The notes under the pieces were generated by a model, which searched no databases, had not been told where the DNA came from, and worked only from the letters and a program-made list of their open reading frames with translations. Positions 55,899 through 64,000 of a DNA stretch of 64,000 nucleotides are shown piece after piece. A program made the position numbers and the translations under genes. This DNA comes from Mesostigma viride (taxonomy: Eukaryota > Streptophyta > Mesostigmatophyceae > Mesostigmatales > Mesostigmataceae), in contig RPFO01000764.1 of assembly GCA_009746045.1 (NCBI GenBank), positions 343,501 through 407,500 on the forward strand. Reading direction: 5' to 3'. The first letter of the stretch is position 1. Each line of letters starts with the position of its first letter.

Positions 55899-56356
55899 AC
55901 ACACAGTTTTCTCTCAAGTACTTAGTGCCAATGTCCAGACCTTAAACCTCGCGGTTCCCAGTGTGGTCCCTTGTTTACTCTACTTGTTGGTCGGCTTGTT
56001 GCTGTCTTCCCTGGCAGCGGCCTCAGTAGCTGTGGCATAAGACCTGGTGTTTTTGTTTGAAATGTTATTTGGTGTGAATGTGGTGATTGTGGTCTTGCGT
56101 TGTGTGTTTGTGCAGGTTCTGCTGCTCAGTTGCCAACTACTTCTGTTTTGGAACCACCCACTTTTGTAACAAGTGTCATCAGGAGCGGCCAGATGCCCAC
56201 CGAGAACGTTTGCCTCAGTGCAGTGGGTCGAAAGCAGCTGTTGGAAACGGTGGGGCACCTGCCTGTCCTCTGGGTATTCCGGTGGCAAACCACCCCGTAA
56301 TTGGTGTCAAGTTCTGCCTTGGTTGCGCCCTCTGTCGACAGCATGATAGCTGTTGA
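42586..56356 (+). CDS. Composite E3 ubiquitin ligase: RBR-type RING1-IBR fused to a MYCBP2-like RING plus tandem-cysteine (RCR) module
   Basis: Fourteen exons: 42586-42661, 42803-43278 (or 43282), 45651-45732, 46716-46809, 47166-47317, 48700-48780, 49923-50010, 50404-50499, 51401-51461, 52027-52142, 53393-53502, 54597-54689, 55559-55687, 56116-56356. All phases agree except exon 2/3, which fits only with the weak donor at 43282 or an unseen small exon. Model 632 aa. RING1: C31, C34, C49, H51, C54, C57, C103, C108. IBR: C148, C153, C220, C223, C228, C231, H237, C242. No RING2 follows; instead SCGHRCGGVRGEGRCLPCLE (332-351), known from PHR proteins before their RING. RING-H2: C370, C373, C388, H390, H393, C396, C417, C420. 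TC domain: YYLCFKCKRPFYGGKHEC (C499), YDPQELLCG (E523), NYFCFGTTHFCNKCH (C563, H574). In MYCBP2 the matching residues are C4520, E4534, C4572 and H4583, used to relay ubiquitin to hydroxyl groups. Catalysis here is inferred. Confidence 0.85.
44314..44505 (+). repeat. 68-bp tandem repeat, about 2.8 units, E3 intron 2
   Basis: Units start TTGTCCTTTTGTTTTG at 44314, 44382 and 44450. The first two are identical and the third diverges at its end. Confidence 0.9.
45005..45025 (+). repeat. Poly(G) tract of 21, E3 intron 2
   Basis: Uninterrupted G run inside the second intron. Length may be uncertain in assembly. Confidence 0.9.
47577..48056 (+). repeat. 28-bp minisatellite, about 17 units, E3 intron 5
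   Basis: Unit ATCTTTTCCTATGAAGGGAT plus GACTCTTT. Variants differ by a single A/C (CCTATG or CCTCTG). Units are contiguous without spacers. Confidence 0.95.
48521..48675 (+). repeat. (CATGG)31 array, E3 intron 5, 24 bp before exon 6
   Basis: Thirty-one perfect CATGG units, then GCTATGGGCGGGGCATGGCG and the CGCAG acceptor of exon 6. Open in several frames; not coding. Confidence 0.95.
49147..49673 (+). repeat. (CCCT)n array with (CCCG)n end, E3 intron 6
   Basis: About 450 bp of CCCT with a few one-base phase slips, then CCCGCCCG (49600-49673). The GREGGREG frames on the other strand are artefacts. Confidence 0.95.
50016..50168 (+). repeat. 7-bp GGGGAGA minisatellite, E3 intron 7
   Basis: About 21 units begin 6 bp after the exon 7 donor (GAG/GTATAG), so the array touches the 5' splice site. 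Confidence 0.95.
51070..51343 (+). repeat. 24-bp minisatellite, about 11 units, E3 intron 8
   Basis: Unit TGCCCTTCCTCCATGCGGTT plus TGCT, with T/C variants, ending about 57 bp before the exon 9 acceptor. A strong pyrimidine bias lies on the sense strand. Confidence 0.95.
52240..52826 (+). repeat. 42-bp minisatellite, 14 units, E3 intron 10
   Basis: Unit starts TGCTTCTATGGGAATAGGGT and ends GGCTGTTACC. The first two units carry GGAATG and the rest GGAGTG, with one GGAGCG. Confidence 0.95.
53508..53730 (+). repeat. Degenerate ~35-bp repeat, E3 intron 11
   Basis: About six diverged units share GATGAAGCTGTACTAT and TGTGTGCCGAG. The first unit begins within 10 bp of the exon 11 donor. Confidence 0.7.
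54901..55101 (+). repeat. 68-bp tandem repeat, three units, E3 intron 12
   Basis: Units start ATAGTCTCTATGTGATATAC at 54901, 54969 and 55037 and are practically identical, which suggests recent duplication. Confidence 0.9.
55848..55906 (+). repeat. (CA)n microsatellite, E3 intron 13
   Basis: CA dinucleotides with small interruptions. Non-coding. Confidence 0.85.
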
Positions 56357-56439
56357 TCGATGAAAGGCCATATCTTCCGGTGGCCATGGCATAGAGTGAT
56401 ACTACTACACATTTTTTGCCATGCTGCTGTGTAGAACCT

Positions 56440-56525
56440 TACATAGGAATAAGTAAGTAGTTGCGTGTCATGCACATCTTGGCATGCCACGGAGTACTAT
56501 GCTAATCTCATTCAAAAAATAATCA
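56440..56525 (-). mobile_element. LINE 3' end, (ACTT)n subfamily, just behind the E3 gene
   Basis: The minus strand reads TGAGATTAGCATAGTACTCC, GTGGCATGCC and ends AACTACTTACTTATTCC. It matches the 3' ends at 1130-1195 and 33535-33606. It lies about 85 bp behind the E3 stop codon and may be part of its 3' UTR. A further scrap is at 59918-59985. Confidence 0.65.
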
Positions 56526-56547
56526 CACAAAAGTTGAACTAAGAGAC

Positions 56548-57278
56548 AGTCGGGGTAAAATTGGCTCCAGAGTTCTCAATTCTCAAATTCTCAGAGGGCG
56601 GGGGCCGAGATTAATTAAGAGGTACCTTGAAATTAAATAAGAGGCATAACTCTATCGAGATATATGTTCGGACGCGAATTTCTATTGGCGTGAATTTGTA
56701 GTATTGTACGAAAACATGTCAAGGGTGACGGAAAGAAGGACTTATGTTCCAATTCAATTCAATGCACGACGGTATTGGACGGAGTTCCCGGTCTGGCAAG
56801 CGGATTTTGGATCTCACGTTCAGAAAAGGGCCTGGGTACACGACGCGGCGCGACGTACGTTGTAAAATGGCTCGCAGAAAAGGAACCGTGGCGACTATTT
56901 GGCGCCGCGTCGGTCTTGACGTTGTTTGCTCCATTGGATCTGCATCTACGGCTGGCGTGGGTTGTTTCGAAACCCGGTCGATGAGATTTTACGGAGAAGT
57001 AGGGTATATAAGTGATCTTTGTTGTTCCCTTGATATAAGTGATCCTTTTTTGACCAAGCGGTGAACTGAATGTAGAAGTCGGAATAAATTAAACGGTCTG
57101 ACACGTTGTCGTACTATACTACAACTTAACGCCAATAAAAACTCGCCTCCGAAAATATATCTGGATAGAGGCATGCCTCTTATTTAATTTCAAGGTACCT
57201 CTTATTTAATCTCGGGCGGCGCCCTCCGAGAACTTGAGAATTTGAGAACCGGACTCGTGGGAGTCGGGGTAAAATTGA
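56548..57278. mobile_element. Inverted-repeat DNA element (MITE-like, about 700 bp, arms about 150 bp)
   Basis: The left arm (56565-56725) contains TTCTCAAATTCTCAGAGGG, GAGATTAATTAAGAGGTACC, TTGAAATTAAATAAGAGGCA, TATCGAGATATATGTTCGG and TCTATTGGCG. The right arm (57095-57250), inverted, contains TTCTCAAGTTCTCGGAGGG, GAGATTAAATAAGAGGTACC, TTGAAATTAAATAAGAGGCA and TATCCAGATATATTTTCGG. GTCGGGGTAAAATTG occurs just outside both arms in direct orientation (about 56549 and 57264). The solo copy at 5520-5660 has this string as part of the arm. No transposase inside. Confidence 0.7.
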
Positions 57279-57279
57279 G

Positions 57280-58550
57280 TTGATAATTTATTGTCTGCAT
57301 CATGCCCCAACCATCTACGAATAGGGGACAGATGGGAAGCGGCGCGGCGCGAAGGCAAGTAGACATTTCCGTGATATTTTTAGGTCTGCTGCTCTAAGAT
57401 CTAGATGTGTTCTACGCCCTGATACCGGACATCACTATGTTCAGACCAGGTTTACAGGGACTAATTCAGGGCCAAAGTACAGGGGGTACCCAGGGGGTAC
57501 CGGGACGAAAGTGAATGTAAAGTAATTACGTACATGCACATTCGAGGCTATGGCGGTGCAGAAAACTGATTGGTGTAGGAGCATTGATGCATGGATTCGT
57601 TCCAAAGTTTGTAGGCATGATTTATACGTTATAAAGATGCTATAGCCGCAGTCGCGCAACAACTACGGCTTCGCGCAATCATCTTGGACTGGGTTTTACT
57701 GCGTCAATGCGCATTTGGAGTCACTGCCGCTAAGGCAGCCATGCTTAGGCTGTTTGCCTAGCTGTGCCAACATACCTAGTCACGTGCCGCAAACGCACGG
57801 TACACAACCAGCCATAGCCTTAGCCTAGTCCTAGTACAGCCATGCTACGCCCTGGCTATGTTCAGATTATACTTGCCCACGCTACTTGTTATGCCACGCT
57901 TACATGGGTCTTATTGCACCCACAGTCTGCCGGATCGTTAGCCTGTCCTTTTAGCTAGCGCGCCCGAATGCAGCTGTGGCATGCCTTTGGCATGAAGGAG
58001 ACTGGGGGTCGAGATCTGCCCTTTCTCCTGTAGTGCACGCACAGGGATTAACACTTCGGTGCTCCGTGACTTCCCAACGGGAGCACGTGTTTAATTAATT
58101 AATTAATGCACATTTATTGTGACGGGAGTGACGATAAAGCTAGCCCTTGTTATAAGCGGCTTTGTCACTGAATATTTCTCATCGAGTACATTTCTTACGA
58201 TGTATTTCGAATATTTCATTAGTGTCGTGGGCCAGGAAAGTCTCAAGGCATCAGTCCTGTCGTCAGCTTGCTAGCTGTCCGTTAGCCTTATTTTTGCGGT
58301 TTTGACCTGGCGCAGTTTAGTGTCCCTGCGGTTGCCGTCGACAAGGTAAAGTCGTCCTATCATTTGGTAAGTAATCTAGGACTCATTGTCGAAGGTTTGG
58401 GATGTCAAAGTCGCTTCTTTACCACTTAATTTCTATACTGGTTTAAGTGGTGGTGGTTGCGTACAACCATTACGGTCAGATTTTCATCCGTTTTGTTTAT
58501 GAGCAGTTTAATTAATTAATTAATTGATTGCTCCTGAGCTTGGCCTCAAG
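57280..58550. other. Intergenic with one LINE terminus
   Basis: No gene seen. A LINE 3' end (GGTGCTCCGTGACTTCCCAA, hairpin, TTAATTAATTAA tail) lies at 58045-58108, a sister of the termini at 18880 and 34785. A further TTAA tract is at 58507-58525. Confidence 0.5.
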
Positions 58551-58559
58551 AGAGTTTGT

Positions 58560-59115
58560 TGTCTCCCCGGGCTGCTGGGTGAAGCGACGCAGCACCACTC
58601 TGCATCATGGCGGCAGGCGTCAGTGGTCGGTGTCCTCACGTCGATCTGGTCATTCATACACACGCAGGGCGTGGGCCACGTCGGCTAAGCGCCTTAATTA
58701 ACTACTGTGCTGCACTACTGCTATATGTTCCCTGGGCTGGGGTTGCTGGGGTCGGCTACCATGGCTTCAGTGTGGTACGTCGAAGTAGATGGCAGCCCCC
58801 CTCCAGTAAAACGGTGTCTTCCCCGCGGCTTGGGCACCGGCGGAGCTGGAGATCAGTAGGTCGGCCAGAGCTCCCGTCGTTGTTGTTGCTGCACCAGTGT
58901 CAAGTCGTCGTCCAGCGTCGGCCGCCGGGGTCACCCTGCGAGCCGCTTGCGGCGCTTGAGGAACATCAGCGCTTTTTCGCCATGGTTTCAAAGACCGGCA
59001 CCAGCATGAGGAGCAGCGGGGGCCGTCCAGCCTTACTGAGGTCGCGAGCGTGGGAAAGGCGGATAGCCCCGGCCAGTCAGACCCCAGTCGTAGAGCCATG
59101 GGGACTTGATGAGGA
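58560..59115 (-). pseudogene. ORF1-only element fragment (C-terminal half, frameshifted)
   Basis: The minus strand keeps the DNA for LDDDLTLVQQQQRRELWPTY (about 58925-58860) and a KTPFYWRGAAIYFDV end (about 58825-58775), with frameshifts between. TTAA tracts flank both sides (58507-58525, 59119-59130). Confidence 0.55.
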
Positions 59116-59134
59116 CATTAATTAATTAAACACG

Positions 59135-60870
59135 TGCGCAGCGCCTCTCTTTGTCATTAACCCGGGAAGTCGCGGCCCTCTAGCTGTTTCGCCGCACCCG
59201 GGCTGATTTGATTAAATCTTGCCAGGTACAGGCCCCTTATAAAATTAAAAGAGCGGCTCAGGACTTCTGCGTGGGTACGCCCCTGGTCCGAGTTCTGCTG
59301 TACTGTTGCTCTAGCTGGGCTTTACTTGCTGTGTCGGACGCTAGTATGTTTGCTAGTTTCTTTCAATCTATTGAGTTGTTTGGTTGCCTTGTTTTTTTTT
59401 TTTTCACGTAACATTCTCAATGAACACATGCACACATAACTTATCTGATCGACATGCATGTCTCGAACTTGGCTCGATCACAGCATCTAGAAAGCGGATG
59501 CCAGTTGATACTGTTGGTCGCAACTGGTATGTTCATATATAGTAGTATGTTGTCAAAATACTTTCTGAAAACGATCGAAAGTACCAAACGAGTAAATTTT
59601 ACTTCCCGGTTGTCAAATCGTTGTATGACTCCACAGCTTATGCACGTCGTTTTTTTATCGTCTAGTGTAGTTAATTAATCCTCCTCTTTTTCCTCCTGTT
59701 GCCATACCGTAGTAGCGCTGGTTGTCTCTTTGATACATGAAGCGCGAAATTGGAACAATTAACCCAAGAGCAAGCATCATGATGGGTGTATGCAACATAC
59801 TTATCGTGAAGCCAAGATTTAACCTCCAACGATCGCCGGGTGACATCTCTGACAGCCCGCCTGCTATATACTTTTACTATCTCAGATGTTGAGTGTATAC
59901 ATAGCATAAGTAGTACTTGCATGTCATGCCACGGAGTACTATTCTGATGCCACGGAGTACTATGCCAATCTCGTAGGCAGACATAGCATGCATCATCCGG
60001 CCTCATTGATAACATGCATCTTCCTCATCAGTGCAAGATCCTGAAGTGGCATACATGCTCAGAGATGTTTCAACGAAGCCAAGGTGTGCACACCGTGCCA
60101 CTAGCTGCCACTCGCTTGCATCCATCCCCACAAATAGTTGCACCTTTAAAATAGGTTCATGCATGTAGAATGCCCCTAGTATCCGTGGATTTGCACCGGC
60201 GATGTTTATGGCACGGCATCTCCTCACAATGCGGGGGGGCGCACTCCTCCCTTGGAATCAAATTTACCCAATGCTTGACGACGATGTGCGCAGCCTGAGC
60301 CACACATGAAACCAAGTTACTTTTCGACCCCTGATGCATCACAAGGAGGGAGGGCGCCCAGGAGCCCTTCTCCCACTACCAGGAGGCGGGCCACAGCGTG
60401 CGCAGGAGGGGGGACATCCCCCCCCAATATCGCACAAGTGCACGCTCCCTCTTCTAGCCCAGTGCGCCGCCCGGCGCCAGCCAAAGTGGGAAATGGCCAA
60501 TGTTCTCCGTCCGCAAAAGGGCTGCACCGGGTTGAAAACAGGAATGTGTAACGAGCTTCGTTGCTTGTGAGACACGTGGCATTAGTAACGAGCATTTCCG
60601 ACACGTGGCCGGCATTCTAAGAAGCATATCTTAGCGGCAGCTCTTAGTATAAGCACTTAGTTGCAGCAGTACTTCTACGGTGTTCATCATGTTGTACAGT
60701 GACCATGATCCGGTTTCCGGTGCGAGGGAAGTCCACTGTTGTACGTTCTGCTCACAGTACAGGGTCAAAGCTGACTACTGAACGCGCCACGTGTCAGCTA
60801 TACCCTGAAACGAGCCCGACCTAAACATGGGGCACCTGTTGGTACCTCCACTATGTAAAATCAAACGCCG
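59135..60870. other. Intergenic; no gene seen
   Basis: Contains a scrap of the (ACTT) LINE end (59918-59985, twice GCCACGGAGTACTAT) and a GC-rich block at 60340-60500. No frame with a recognisable domain. Confidence 0.4.
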
Positions 60871-60879
60871 GACCAAGCT

Positions 60880-61545
60880 AGCGGGAGCACCAGAGCGCAC
60901 TCCCCTTCGTAAAACCAGGCGCCGGACGGGCAGGAAGAGTGCACTCCTGAAACTTTTCCTTGTCGCTGCTCTCACACATTTCGACTAGAGCGCGCACCGT
61001 CGCCAAAAATTTGGGGACGGATCCGTTTTTGCCGGTTTTGTGAGCTCGCTCGACGTCCCAAGGTGCCACGCCGGATCATTGATGGAGTGTACTGTTTTGG
61101 CTGGATGTCCCCCCTCCTTCGTGCGCTCTCTCTGCGCCACCCTAACAGCCATGGTGTCAACCTCCCTGCTTGGGAGTAGCAGTCCCTGCCAGCTCTCGGC
61201 TAGCTTCCCAGCCGTTGATCACCGTATCTGCTGGATTAGCTCCTTGGCTCCCCGGATGCTGCTCAACACCAGCTTGGCGTCGTTGTTGCGTGCCGGCGGC
61301 GCATCGTACGAGAAGCCTTCCGGCGGCTCGCGCTTCTTGCTCTGCGCATTTACAAACACCCAAGTACCCGTCGGTGTCCCGAGTTGTGGGATGTGCACAG
61401 GCCCCAGCCAGCCAGACATCGCGGATACGAGTTGGAGCCAGGGCAGCGCATTTAGAGCATGCCGCAGCAGGGACAGACTATAACAACGCATGGCACGCAA
61501 ACACCCTGGACGGCTTGGCATAAGGTGGCACGTGTCCATCATCAG
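60880..61545 (-). pseudogene. Frameshifted coding-like remnant, possibly a retroelement ORF
   Basis: Minus-strand pieces read SGWLGPVHIPQLGTPTGTWV, KREPPEGFSYDAPPARNNDA and, in another frame, ERAHKTGKNGSVPKFLATVR with ALVEMCESSDKEKFQEC. The composition is protein-like, but frames change and stops intervene. The ERAHKTG string is reminiscent of LINE ORF1 proteins; I cannot assign it further. Confidence 0.3.
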
Positions 61546-61799
61546 GAGTTGAAAAGCTGTAGCTGCCTGGGCACACCGATACGCATAGATCCCAAGCCCA
61601 CTTTTAAAACTCTAGACCAGTGGGGATAACTCTGACCACCGTCGCAGGATGGATGCGCTCATAGTCCTGGTGTGCGGCACATACCTTCCGCAACCTGCGC
61701 CCGCATCCCCAGAGTGCCCTAGGCTCACCATGGTGCCGTGCTTGAGAGAGACTAAACAGCTTGAGTGAGACCATGATGCTGTACTTGGGTGAACAGGCA

Positions 61800-62241
61800 C
61801 CCCCTGGGCGTCCTGATGAGGTCAAGTCAGGTGCATGCATGTGCGCGCACTAACGGGGCAGTCTACCCAAACAATACTAAAACATTTGTTTCACCCGTGC
61901 ATGCTCACATACGCGGAAGAGAAGGCCAGCCAACATGTCTGGATTCACCCATGACAACATGGCTCGGTACGCAGCGACAGCTGTTTGGCAGGAATACTGA
62001 ACCCTTGCTCCTCCGAAGGTGCCATACAAACCTCCGCTCGCACAGCTCGAGGGGTGTCCGCTCCCACCCAACGCGGCAACAGAACGGTGACTCACCCAGG
62101 CACATCCATACACGCATGTGCACACGCAAACTCCCGCACAAACAAACATGGGAGAAGCGCACACATCCAAACAGACACACATACAGACACACACACAAGG
62201 GGGCCACTACTTCCATCACAGTCAAAGCACCAGGTCCCTAC
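61800..62241. other. Presumed intron of the 62-64 kb gene
   Basis: Lies behind the exon donor at 62242/62241 on the minus strand. Holds a CA-rich tract (62150-62205). The next exon was not identified. Confidence 0.4.
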
Positions 62242-63800
62242 CTTCTGGTACCAGTCGTGCGGCAGAAAGCTGTCCCGTGCAATCGCCGCCTTGACAACCC
62301 GACTGGGCAGTCCCCGCCCTTCGCCCGAGATCCTCCGCCCAAGCGTCAAGCTGGCCTTGACCCCTGCGTCCCCCAAGCCCCGGTCCGGGCCATGCCCCCC
62401 CCCCGCTGACGACATGGCCACGTTCTCCGCCAGCATTAGCAGCACGCAGCCCTCGAGCTTGCAGAACTCGCGAAGCATGCGCCGATGCGCCAGCCGGTCA
62501 CGCGCGTAGCTCGGAGCGTCCCTCAGCCCCATGCGCCGCTGCAGCCATCGCAACCCCCCCTCTTCCGCCTCCTCCTTGAGCTCTACGTTACTGACCGCGT
62601 CCGCGCGCATGTCACGCACCTCGTCCAAGTAACTCATCGGCTCGTCAGACAGGTGGCCCACGTCGTACGGTGCCAGAAGCGAGCAGTGCGCGTCGCCGGA
62701 CCCTGCGGGGTCGTACACTTTTGCGTACAGGTGCTCGTTTGACTCGCCCTGCGCGCCCCCCTCCCCCTTGGCCTTGCCTCCCTCGCCACGGCTCGTGAGG
62801 TTGCCACCTGTCCCCCCCGTGCCGTTCAAGCTGACATTATTCCCACCAGGGGCAACCGGAACAGGCTCCCCTGGTGTGACCGGCCGCCCGCCAAAGGGCG
62901 CGCTCATTGACCGGCGGCGCCCCGCTGCCACGAGGGGCGTCGGCAGCATGTAGCTGATGTCCGAGAGGCCCAAGGACAGCCGCTGGTCGCGGTACCTCAG
63001 AAGAACCACAAAGATCTCCTCCAACAGCAGCCCGCAGCGGCCCATCGCGCCGCCCCCGTTGTTATTCTGGCGGGCGGCACCCAGCAGCTCCGCTCCCACC
63101 CGCTTCTTGGTGCGCCCCTTGAGCTTGTCCGCGATCGCGTAGTCGTCGTCGCTGTCGGTGGAGCTGCCGCCGCCGTCACGCGGTTTGGAAGCACTGATGC
63201 TGCTATCACGGCGCAAGTTCGAGGCCATGCTGCCTCCGCTGCCGTTGTGTGGGCTTGCTGCTGTGGCGCCGACGACAACACGGGCACTTGCATTACCGCT
63301 GAAGTTGCCGCCAGCATTGCTGCCAGACTTACTGCCAGAATTACCAGTAGAACTGCCGCCAAACTTATTGATGGTCCCAGCAAGGCTTGCCCCGTTGCCA
63401 GCGGGAAGAGGCTTGTGTGGCCCTCTGCTAGCATCTGCACCCGCGCCCGAGCTCACGCCCCCCCGGGCTTCCGCCCCACTTCTATCCACCAACTCTCTCT
63501 CCTCCATGTCGATCTCGGCGTTTCTTACCGCGACTGCGTCCGCCGCCGCCGCCAGCACCGCCGCGGAGCTAAAGTGGGGCAGCTTGTCGAGGGCAGAGCG
63601 GCGGGACAGCGCGCCACCGTCCAGGGTCCCCCTGCCGCCCATCGCGAGGCTCTCCGTGCGCCCGCTGGGTGTCGGCCGGCAGAAGTAATGGAGCCGGAAG
63701 GTGCGGAGCATGTGGCGGAAGTAGCGCGTGTACTGCAGGCCCACGCACTGGCCGTAGCCGAACACACGCTCAAACTCGGCCAAAATCATCTGCATGGTGG
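62242..63800 (-). CDS. Large internal exon of an unrecognised gene (about 519 residues, partial)
   Basis: An open minus-strand stretch is bounded by acceptor CTGGCAG/CC at 63801 and donor CAGAAG/GTAGGG at 62242. It starts MQMILAEFERVFGYGQCVGL, preceded by a Thr codon, so it looks internal rather than a first exon; the rest lies beyond 64000. Helical, conserved-looking parts stand at the ends: TRYFRHMLRTFRLHYFCRP; LLLEEIFVVLLRYRDQRLSL and GLSDISYMLPTPLV in the middle; LAHRRMLREFCKLEGCVLLM and LAENVAMSS; SFLPHDWYQK at the end. Between them are Gly/Ser/Asn-rich linkers (GSSTGNSGSKSGSNAGGN). The pattern suggests a large helical scaffold or trafficking-type protein with algal low-complexity insertions. 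I do not recognise the family and assign no function. Confidence 0.6.
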
Positions 63801-64000
63801 CTGCCAGGTGGGTGGGGGCGGGGGTGGGGGGGACACAGGGCAGGAGGGCAGAGCCAGCAGAGTTGGGAGGCAGAGTTCTCCCGGTTTCAGCGTGTGAAGG
63901 GTCAGTAGAGCAGAATCACTAACGACGTACTCATGCATGTGTACAAGAGGGATGTTCCCCTCCCCTCCTGCCCCTTACCTGCGTTGCCCTACACATAAGA

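Noticed and set aside
63158-63908. Plus-strand frames of 176-216 codons
   Set aside because: Antisense to the minus-strand exon 62242-63800.

Overview
The window is eukaryotic nuclear DNA. Genes are cut by GT-AG introns, tetra- and pentanucleotide arrays are long, and debris of several LINE-type retrotransposon families fills much of the sequence. A fibrillin/PAP gene, whose products work in plastids, marks a photosynthetic host. Its N-terminus reads like a simple transit peptide with no obvious signal peptide in front, so I infer a primary-plastid organism, most likely a green alga. I cannot name the species.

Layout. 1-5.4 kb: LINE debris, including a non-autonomous element that carries an intact LINE ORF1-like protein and nothing else. 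6.1-8.0 kb: the two-exon fibrillin gene (minus). 10.5-14.8 kb: nested LINE fragments and a hAT-like DNA transposon with a clean 8-bp target duplication. 14.8-20 kb: more LINE pieces and a 1.15 kb pure CCAT array inside a LINE 3' UTR. 20.1-27.5 kb: a four-exon sugar-transporter-type MFS gene (minus) with a cytoplasmic loop of about 990 residues. 28.0-30.2 kb: a 5'-truncated, frameshifted LINE reverse transcriptase. 31.3-32.3 kb: an intronless membrane protein gene. 32.5-35.5 kb: LINE pieces, another ORF1-only copy and a Penelope-like reverse transcriptase relic. 39.8-40.6 kb: a two-exon unknown gene (minus). 42.6-56.4 kb: a 14-exon E3 ubiquitin ligase gene (plus). 56.4-61.5 kb: an inverted-repeat DNA element and LINE scraps. 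62.2-63.8 kb: one large exon of an unknown gene that continues past the right edge (minus).

The main discovery candidate is the E3 gene. Its C-terminal half matches, exon by exon, the RING plus tandem-cysteine (TC) module of the animal RING-Cys-relay ligase MYCBP2/PHR1. Both relay cysteines and most of the described active-site residues are present. In front of this sits an RBR-type RING1-IBR pair without a recognisable RING2. The whole model is only about 632 residues, against more than 4,600 for MYCBP2. Most of its introns carry their own, different tandem-repeat array.

The retroelements form a coherent set. Several LINE subfamilies share one ORF2 C-terminal motif, and most end in a small hairpin followed by a short tandem-repeat tail. 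The ORF1-only elements end the same way, which suggests they use the same reverse transcription machinery. No operons, CRISPR arrays, rRNA or convincing tRNA genes were seen.
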